Origin: Acidimicrobiia bacterium
GTDB taxonomy: Bacteria > Actinomycetota > Acidimicrobiia > Spongiisociales > UBA5794
Length of the DNA: 10,796 nt
NCBI GenBank assembly: GCA_013695075.1
Contig: JACDBE010000363.1
Span: 1 to 10,796, forward strand
Reading direction: 5' to 3'
Part shown: piece by piece, positions 6,660 through 10,796 of the stretch
Layout: each line of letters opens with the position of its first letter
Numbering within the stretch: position 1 is the stretch's first letter
The notes under the pieces: model-generated
Databases searched by the model: none
Told to the model about the DNA's origin: nothing
The model's input: only the letters and a program-made list of their open reading frames with translations
Translations under genes and position numbers: made by a program

Positions 6660-7598
6660 TCAGCCCTGGTGGAACAGGGCGCTCACCGACTCGCCTTCGT
6701 GGATGCGGCGGATGGCCTCGGCCAACGCCGGGGCCACCGACAGCACCCGCAGCTTGGGGTGAGTGGTCGCCATGGGCACGGTGTCGGTGGTGACGATCTC
6801 CACCACGTCGTCGCGGTCGCCGATGCGGGGCAGCGAACCGGCAGCGAACAGCCCGTGGGTGGTGGCAACCTTGGCGGGGCGGGCACCCCTTTCGGCGAGC
6901 CGATCGAGCACCTCGACGATGGTGCTCCCCCGGGCGATCTCGTCGTCGAGGACGATGACATCACGGTCCTCGACATCGCCGATGATGGAGGTGATCTGCA
7001 CCTCCTCGTCGTCGAAGCGCTGCTTGGCGCCCGCCGCCACCGGCACCCCGAGCAGCCGGGCGAACGCTGATGCCGACTTGGCGTTACCCAGGTCGGGGGA
7101 GACCACCACGGTGTTGGCCAGGTCGGAGCCGCCGAAGTGCTCGGCAAGCTCGCTGAGGGCGTGCAGATGGTCGACAGGGACGCTGAAGAAGGCATGCACC
7201 TGGGGGGCGTGCAGGGTCATGGTGAGGATGCGGTTGGCGCCGGCGGCGACCAGCAGATCGGCCACCAGCCGCCCCCCCAGCGAAATGCGGGGGGCGTCCT
7301 TCTTGTCCGAGCGGGCGTAGGCGTAATGGGGCATCACCACGGTGGTGCGGGCCGCCGAGGCGCCGTGGGCGGCGTTGATCATCAGCAACAGCTCCACCAG
7401 ATGCTCCTGCACCGGGGGGACGATCGGTTGGATGAGGAACACGTCCCGTTCCCGGCAGTTGCTCTCCAGCCGGACCTCGAGGCAGTCGTTGGCGAAGCGG
7501 ACCAGGCGGCTGGGAGCCAGCGGCTCGCCGAGATGGCGGCAGATCGCCTCGGAGAGCTCAGGGTGGGCGGTGCCAGTGAAGACCGTAATTCCCCGCAT
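6660..7598 (-). CDS. prs: Ribose-phosphate pyrophosphokinase (PRPP synthetase), divergent form
   Basis: PRPP synthetase transfers the pyrophosphate of ATP to ribose 5-phosphate, giving PRPP for purine, pyrimidine, NAD, His and Trp synthesis. The 312-aa length and layout are normal: DVFLIQPIVPPVQEHLVELL, the MPHYAYARSDKK segment, LHAPQVHAFF with ATP/Mg-site His130, the flexible-loop Lys192 and Arg194 (AKQRF), and the C-terminal AEAIRRIHEGESVSALF. Several signature positions differ: the usual DLHA reads TLHA, the KRR loop reads KQR, and the PRPP-binding loop, usually VDDxIDTxGT, reads LDDEIARGST (218-226), losing its third Asp. The ATG at 7598 has GGGGAG 7 nt upstream, though that site lies in a hairpin. 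It sits 42 nt downstream of thrC. It could be the sole Prs or a specialised paralogue; the window cannot decide. Confidence 0.9.
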   Translation of the reverse strand: MRGITVFTGTAHPELSEAICRHLGEPLAPSRLVRFANDCLEVRLESNCRERDVFLIQPIVPPVQEHLVELLLMINAAHGASAARTTVVMPHYAYARSDKKDAPRISLGGRLVADLLVAAGANRILTMTLHAPQVHAFFSVPVDHLHALSELAEHFGGSDLANTVVVSPDLGNAKSASAFARLLGVPVAAGAKQRFDDEEVQITSIIGDVEDRDVIVLDDEIARGSTIVEVLDRLAERGARPAKVATTHGLFAAGSLPRIGDRDDVVEIVTTDTVPMATTHPKLRVLSVAPALAEAIRRIHEGESVSALFHQG

Positions 7599-7607
7599 GT
7601 GGCAGCT

Positions 7608-7636
7608 CCCCGGCGTCTAGGTGGGCGGCGCCGGGG
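7608..7636 (-). promoter_or_regulatory. Hairpin between thrC and prs that covers the prs ribosome binding site
   Basis: An inverted repeat with perfect 8-bp all-GC arms (CCCCGGCG at 7608-7615, CGCCGGGG at 7629-7636) and a 13-nt loop lies in the 42-nt gap. On the minus-strand RNA the second arm includes GGGG of the GGGGAG ribosome site (7606-7611). No run of U follows, so translational control or RNA processing is more likely than classical termination. Confidence 0.55.
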
Positions 7637-7640
7637 GATG

Positions 7641-9077
7641 CTACCCGGCCCTGCCGCCGCCAGATCGTGTCCACGAGGCTTCGCTGATGGCGTCCCGCAC
7701 CGCCTGGGGTGTTGGGTCGATGACCTCGTAGCGTTGCGGAAGGCCGAGCAACCCGGCCCAGCGCGCCGGCACCGGCGGCGCCTCGCCCAACGCCTCCACG
7801 ATGGTGGCGGCGAACTTGGCCGGCTGGGCTGTCTCCAGGCAGATCATCGGCACCCCGTTCTCGACAAAGCGCCGCCCAACGGTGATGCCGTCGGCGGTGT
7901 GGGGGTCGACCATCACACCGCAGCGTTGCCATACGGTGCGGATGGTGGCGAGGCGGTCGGCATGACGAGAGCTACCTGACACCATCCGAGCGCCTGCCAT
8001 GGCATCCCAGCCGGATTGGGACGACAGGTCGAACCCGGAGCCGCCGGTGAACAGGTCGGTAACGAGCCCGGTGTCGCCGCCGGTGAGGTCGTACACGAAG
8101 CGCTCCAGGTTGGAGGCCTTGGCGATGTCCATGGAGGGGCTGGAGGTGGTAACCACCTCCTCGGGGTGGCGCACCCGGTAGCGGCCGGTGGACAGGAACT
8201 CGTCGAGCACATCGTTCTCGTTGCAGGCCACCACCAGGCGGTGGATCGGCGCCCCCATGCGGCGGGCGATGTACCCGGCGTACACGTTGCCGAAGTTGCC
8301 GGTGGGCACGGCGAACGACACCACCCCGCCGGGCGAAGCTACCCGCAGCGAGGCGTACAGGTAGTAAGCCGCCTGGGCCGCCACCCGGCCCCAGTTGATC
8401 GAGTTGACCGCCCCGATGCGGTGCCGGGCCTTGAAGGCGGTGTCACCGGTGACCTGCTTGACCAGGTCTTGACACTGGTCGAAAACCCCCCGCACCACCA
8501 GATTGTGGATGTTGGGTTCGGTGATGGTGAACATCTGGGCGGCCTGGAACGGCGTCACCCGACCCAGCGGGGACAGCATGAACACCTCGACGGCGGCGCT
8601 ACCGGCCAGGGCGTGCTCGGCGCTGGACCCGGTATCGCCCGAGGTGGCGCCCAGCACCGTCATCCGCTCGCCCCGGGCACCGAGCACCAGCTCCAGCAGA
8701 CCGGCGACCAGCTGCATCGCCATGTCCTTGAAGGCCAGGGTGGGCCCGTGCGACAGCCCGCACAGCACCAGCCCGTCATCCAACGGGCGCAGCGACACCA
8801 CGTCGGCATGGTCGAACCGGTCGGGACCGTATGCGGCGCCGGCCACCTCGGCAATGGCGGCCGGGTCGAGACCGACGACGCCGTGGCCCACGAACCGGTT
8901 GAGCACCACCGCCGCCACCTCGGGATAGGCGGCCCCGGCTATGCCAGCCAACTCGTCGCCGGTGAACACCGGGATCTCCTCGGGGACCACCAGACCGCCG
9001 TCGGGGGCAAGACCCTCCACCAGCGCGTCGGCGAAGTCGATCGGTGCCATGCCGCCGCGGGTGCTCAGGTAGCGCAC
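7641..9077 (-). CDS. thrC: Threonine synthase
   Basis: Threonine synthase is a cytoplasmic PLP enzyme that converts O-phosphohomoserine to threonine, the last step of the pathway. The 478-aa protein is of the long E. coli/yeast type. It begins MRYLSTRGGMAP, a family-typical N-terminus that supports the GTG start at 9077. The PLP lysine is K117 in SHGPTLAFKDMAMQ. The phosphate-binding loop region reads ATSGDTGSSAEHAL, followed by SPLGRVTPFQAAQM and FAVPTGNFGNVYAGY. The start is 2 nt after the stop of the flavin-reductase gene with no strong ribosome site of its own, so coupling is likely. No other threonine-pathway gene (homoserine dehydrogenase or kinase) is nearby, whereas many actinobacteria have hom-thrC-thrB together. 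Confidence 0.96.
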   Translation of the reverse strand: MRYLSTRGGMAPIDFADALVEGLAPDGGLVVPEEIPVFTGDELAGIAGAAYPEVAAVVLNRFVGHGVVGLDPAAIAEVAGAAYGPDRFDHADVVSLRPLDDGLVLCGLSHGPTLAFKDMAMQLVAGLLELVLGARGERMTVLGATSGDTGSSAEHALAGSAAVEVFMLSPLGRVTPFQAAQMFTITEPNIHNLVVRGVFDQCQDLVKQVTGDTAFKARHRIGAVNSINWGRVAAQAAYYLYASLRVASPGGVVSFAVPTGNFGNVYAGYIARRMGAPIHRLVVACNENDVLDEFLSTGRYRVRHPEEVVTTSSPSMDIAKASNLERFVYDLTGGDTGLVTDLFTGGSGFDLSSQSGWDAMAGARMVSGSSRHADRLATIRTVWQRCGVMVDPHTADGITVGRRFVENGVPMICLETAQPAKFAATIVEALGEAPPVPARWAGLLGLPQRYEVIDPTPQAVRDAISEASWTRSGGGRAG

Positions 9078-9079
9078 GA

Positions 9080-9607
9080 TCAGGGCTGCAGCCGCCGGTA
9101 CCCGCCGCGAAAGTAGGTGAGCGGGTCGATGAGCTCATCGGTGCTGACGTCGTCGATGCGAGCCGTCACCAGCACGTTGTAGCTCTCCTCACGTGCCGAC
9201 AGCACCGTGCACCCGGCAGTGCCGTGGAATCCCTCGAGGCGCGGCCCGTGATCGGTCTGGGTCGCCGGGCGTCCGGCGAACATACCCCCTGGGCTGGGTT
9301 CGAGCCCGGCGAAGACGTCGGCCAGCCGCCGGTGCTCCCACCCGCACACGTGCAGCAGGAACCTTCCGGTGGGCGTGATGCGATCGATGAGGTCGGAGGC
9401 CGGGCCCAACAGCCAGTACACCAGCGGCGGAGCCCCCTCGGCCACCACCAACGACGACACGGTGAGACCGGTCCAGGTGCTCTCGTCGTCACCGGCGGTG
9501 ATGATGCACACCGGTGCCACCAGCCGGCCCCGCAGCCGGCGCACCGGGTCCCGCTGCTCCGGTGGCGGCAGGAACGGGTGCTCTTCGTGGATCGCTCCTG
9601 GGGTCAA
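9080..9607 (-). CDS. Flavin reductase-like protein (FMN-binding split barrel)
   Basis: The 175-aa protein resembles the flavin reductase/FMN-binding split-barrel family, which reduces FMN or FAD with NAD(P)H for partner monooxygenases or simply binds flavin. The typical order is visible: a strand with APVCIITAG (31-39), the flavin-contact stretch GLTVSSLVVAEGAPPLV (47-63), GRFLLHVCG (81-89) after the substrate-region turn, and the closing PLTYFRGGYRRL (162-173). The start is TTG at 9607, set by a perfect AGGAGG (9614-9619) 6 nt upstream. It is the first gene of the thrC-prs cluster and divergent from the lipoprotein gene. No partner oxygenase is in the window, so the substrate and job are unknown. 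Confidence 0.8.
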   Translation of the reverse strand: MTPGAIHEEHPFLPPPEQRDPVRRLRGRLVAPVCIITAGDDESTWTGLTVSSLVVAEGAPPLVYWLLGPASDLIDRITPTGRFLLHVCGWEHRRLADVFAGLEPSPGGMFAGRPATQTDHGPRLEGFHGTAGCTVLSAREESYNVLVTARIDDVSTDELIDPLTYFRGGYRRLQP

Positions 9608-9613
9608 CCGCGT

Positions 9614-9637
9614 CCTCCTCGGGGCGTTGCCACCCTA
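9614..9637 (-). promoter_or_regulatory. Promoter -10 and ribosome site of the flavin-reductase gene
   Basis: On the minus strand TAGGGT (9632-9637, TANNNT form) is followed by AGGAGG (9614-9619), 6 nt before a TTG start. The leader would be only about 17-19 nt. The ribosome site is strong and decides the TTG start; the -10 is a reasonable guess with no clear -35. Confidence 0.5.
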
Positions 9638-9766
9638 GATGCCGTCGACCCCCTCGCCGTTGGCGCCGGCGGGCTCTTTGCTGTTGGCTCTGCGGCTGAC
9701 GCTCATCGCGGTGCGGTTGGGGGCCCCAGCCCCAACCGCCGGAGCAGCGCTATCCGCGCAGCTCCG

Positions 9767-9772
9767 TATCAT
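9767..9772 (+). promoter_or_regulatory. Probable -10 of a leaderless lipoprotein-gene promoter
   Basis: TATCAT lies 7 nt before the ATG at 9780, and no Shine-Dalgarno sequence lies between. Transcription would begin at or beside the start codon. This also supports 9780 over the in-frame ATG at 9639. The -35 region is weak. Confidence 0.5.
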
Positions 9773-9779
9773 CCCCGCC

Positions 9780-10730
9780 ATGCGCAAATGGCTCGGCGTC
9801 TGCGCCCTGGCGCTGGTAGCCGCCTGCACCGGGGACACGGCGCCCACCTCGACAACCGCACTTGCCGCCGCCACCACCACGGCTGCCCCCACCACGTCGG
9901 CACCCCCGGTCACCACCACGTCCGCCGCCCCGGTGACCACCACCACCACAGTCGTGCTCGACCTCGACCGCCCCCACTGGACCTACGGTGCCCTGGGCGA
10001 CGCCCACGTCCACGGGGCACCGAACGCCTGCGGAGGGTGCACCTCCTATCCCATCCTGGTTGCCGAGGCGATCATGACGGAGCTGGCGATCCCGGTGCTC
10101 CTGGTGGACGGCACCCAACCCCAGCCGCTCACCACCGGCCGGCTGCTCGACCAGGTCCGGGAGGACGACTGGGGGGAGGCGGCGGCCGACGTGCGCACCG
10201 ATCGCTCTCCCCGCGACCTCATCGCCGCCTCCGATGTCATCACCATCGGGGTCGGGCACGACAACCTGCCCTGGTACCAGGACGAAGACCCGTGCCTTTT
10301 GGTGTACGACCAGGCTTGCGTCGACACCGTGGTCGAGCCCCTCGCCGAGGACCTGGACGCCATCCTCGCCGAGATCGACGCCATCAGAGGCGACCAGCCC
10401 ACCGTGGTCATGGTGACCACGCTGTGGAACGACGTCATCGCCGGGCCGGGCCACACGGCGTGGATGTACCACCGCCTGGTGGTGGCCCAGGGCGACTCCG
10501 GGGTACGGCACATCCTCCAGGAGGTCAACGACCGGATCTGCGGCATCGCCGGCGACCACGACGCCGTCTGCCTGGATGTCGCCACCCTGTTCAACGGACG
10601 CCACGGCAGCCAGCCGCTTGGCGAGGGCTACCTGGCCGAGCCATACCCCGCCCTCAACCAGGCGGGACAGGACGCCATCGCCACCGCCATCATGGGCCAG
10701 GGCTTCGACGACCTGCCGCCACCTTCCTGA
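9780..10730 (+). CDS. Secreted lipoprotein with SGNH/GDSL-hydrolase-like domain, catalytic residues apparently lost
   Basis: The 316-aa protein starts with a short lipoprotein signal (MRKWLGVCALALVAAC) with lipobox VAAC and lipidation Cys16, then a Thr/Ala/Pro-rich linker to about residue 60, then a globular domain. That domain opens YGALGDAHVHG (69-79), like block I of SGNH hydrolases (ALGDSxxxG), and has VITIGVGHDN (153-162), like block III. Near the end NQAGQDAIATAI (293-304) matches the helix after block V. However, block I has Ala75 in place of the nucleophile Ser, and no DxxH precedes NQAGQ. Six Cys (84, 87, 172, 180, 254, 264) could form disulphides outside the membrane. It stands alone on the plus strand, divergent from the flavin-reductase gene. 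The SGNH assignment is moderate; enzymatic activity is doubtful; function unknown. Confidence 0.8.
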   Translation: MRKWLGVCALALVAACTGDTAPTSTTALAAATTTAAPTTSAPPVTTTSAAPVTTTTTVVLDLDRPHWTYGALGDAHVHGAPNACGGCTSYPILVAEAIMTELAIPVLLVDGTQPQPLTTGRLLDQVREDDWGEAAADVRTDRSPRDLIAASDVITIGVGHDNLPWYQDEDPCLLVYDQACVDTVVEPLAEDLDAILAEIDAIRGDQPTVVMVTTLWNDVIAGPGHTAWMYHRLVVAQGDSGVRHILQEVNDRICGIAGDHDAVCLDVATLFNGRHGSQPLGEGYLAEPYPALNQAGQDAIATAIMGQGFDDLPPPS

Positions 10731-10755
10731 CCGGCGACCGGTGCGCGGGTGAGGG

Positions 10756-10796
10756 TCAGTCGCCCTTGTTGCGGCCCCCGTACACCACGACCTTGG
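10756..10796 (-). CDS. 3' end of an unidentified convergent gene
   Basis: The minus strand reads KVVVYGGRNKGD followed by TGA at 10758-10756. It has the codon bias of a real gene end and lies 25 nt from the stop of the lipoprotein gene, pointing towards it. The fragment is too short to name a product. Confidence 0.5.
   Translation of the reverse strand, partial: KVVVYGGRNKGD

Noticed and set aside
6630..6660. Palindrome GGCATGCC and ACCAC/GTGGT arms just after the prs stop
   Set aside because: The arms do not nest into a stable stem and no T run follows, so a terminator or operator cannot be supported.
9639..9779. 47-residue N-terminal extension of the lipoprotein from the ATG at 9639
   Set aside because: It would bury the lipoprotein signal peptide and lies over the promoter region; the start at 9780 gives a textbook lipobox signal.
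9840..9955. Repetitive ACC/ACG-rich stretch that looks like a tandem repeat
   Set aside because: It is explained by the Thr/Ala/Pro linker of the lipoprotein; the unit is not regular at the DNA level.
10730..10742. Small hairpin ACCGG-CGA-CCGGT between the lipoprotein gene and the convergent gene end
   Set aside because: The stem is only 5 bp with no T run on either side; too weak to call a terminator.

Overview
The window is very GC-rich DNA from what looks like a high-GC actinobacterium, possibly of the Acidimicrobiia (the class is an inference). Supporting this are the TANNNT-type -10 elements, likely leaderless starts, many GTG and TTG starts, and a recA promoter region that matches the actinobacterial two-promoter DNA-damage arrangement. 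Almost everything lies on the minus strand, so genes read from right to left. The many long plus-strand ORFs over these genes are codon-bias shadows.

Reading leftwards from about 9.6 kb, there is first a cluster of a flavin-reductase-like protein, threonine synthase (thrC, 2 nt after it) and a divergent PRPP synthetase (prs, 42 nt further on, behind a hairpin that covers its ribosome binding site). A stretch of about 430 nt follows with no intact gene. It holds N- and C-terminal remnants of an alpha/beta hydrolase and the start-site region of rimO. Next is a tightly coupled run, rimO-cinA-thpR, joined by two 4-nt GTGA overlaps, and then a DtxR/MntR-family metalloregulator with a TTG start.

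The left end is recA, cut off by the window edge. It is interrupted exactly in its ATP-binding P-loop (GPESSGK|TT) by an in-frame 428-residue intein that has all the splicing motifs and both LAGLIDADG motifs. Upstream of recA are a LexA-type SOS box placed in the 17-nt spacer of one promoter and, closer to the gene, a motif matching the PafBC-dependent RecA-NDp promoter. recA therefore appears to be under both DNA-damage circuits, while its product must be spliced before it can bind ATP.

On the right, divergent from the flavin-reductase gene, is one plus-strand gene for a secreted lipoprotein. It has an SGNH/GDSL-hydrolase-like fold signature in which the catalytic Ser and the DxxH dyad appear to be missing. 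The last 41 bases hold the 3' end of an unidentified convergent gene. I see no RNA genes, CRISPR arrays or IS elements. The intein is the only mobile element.
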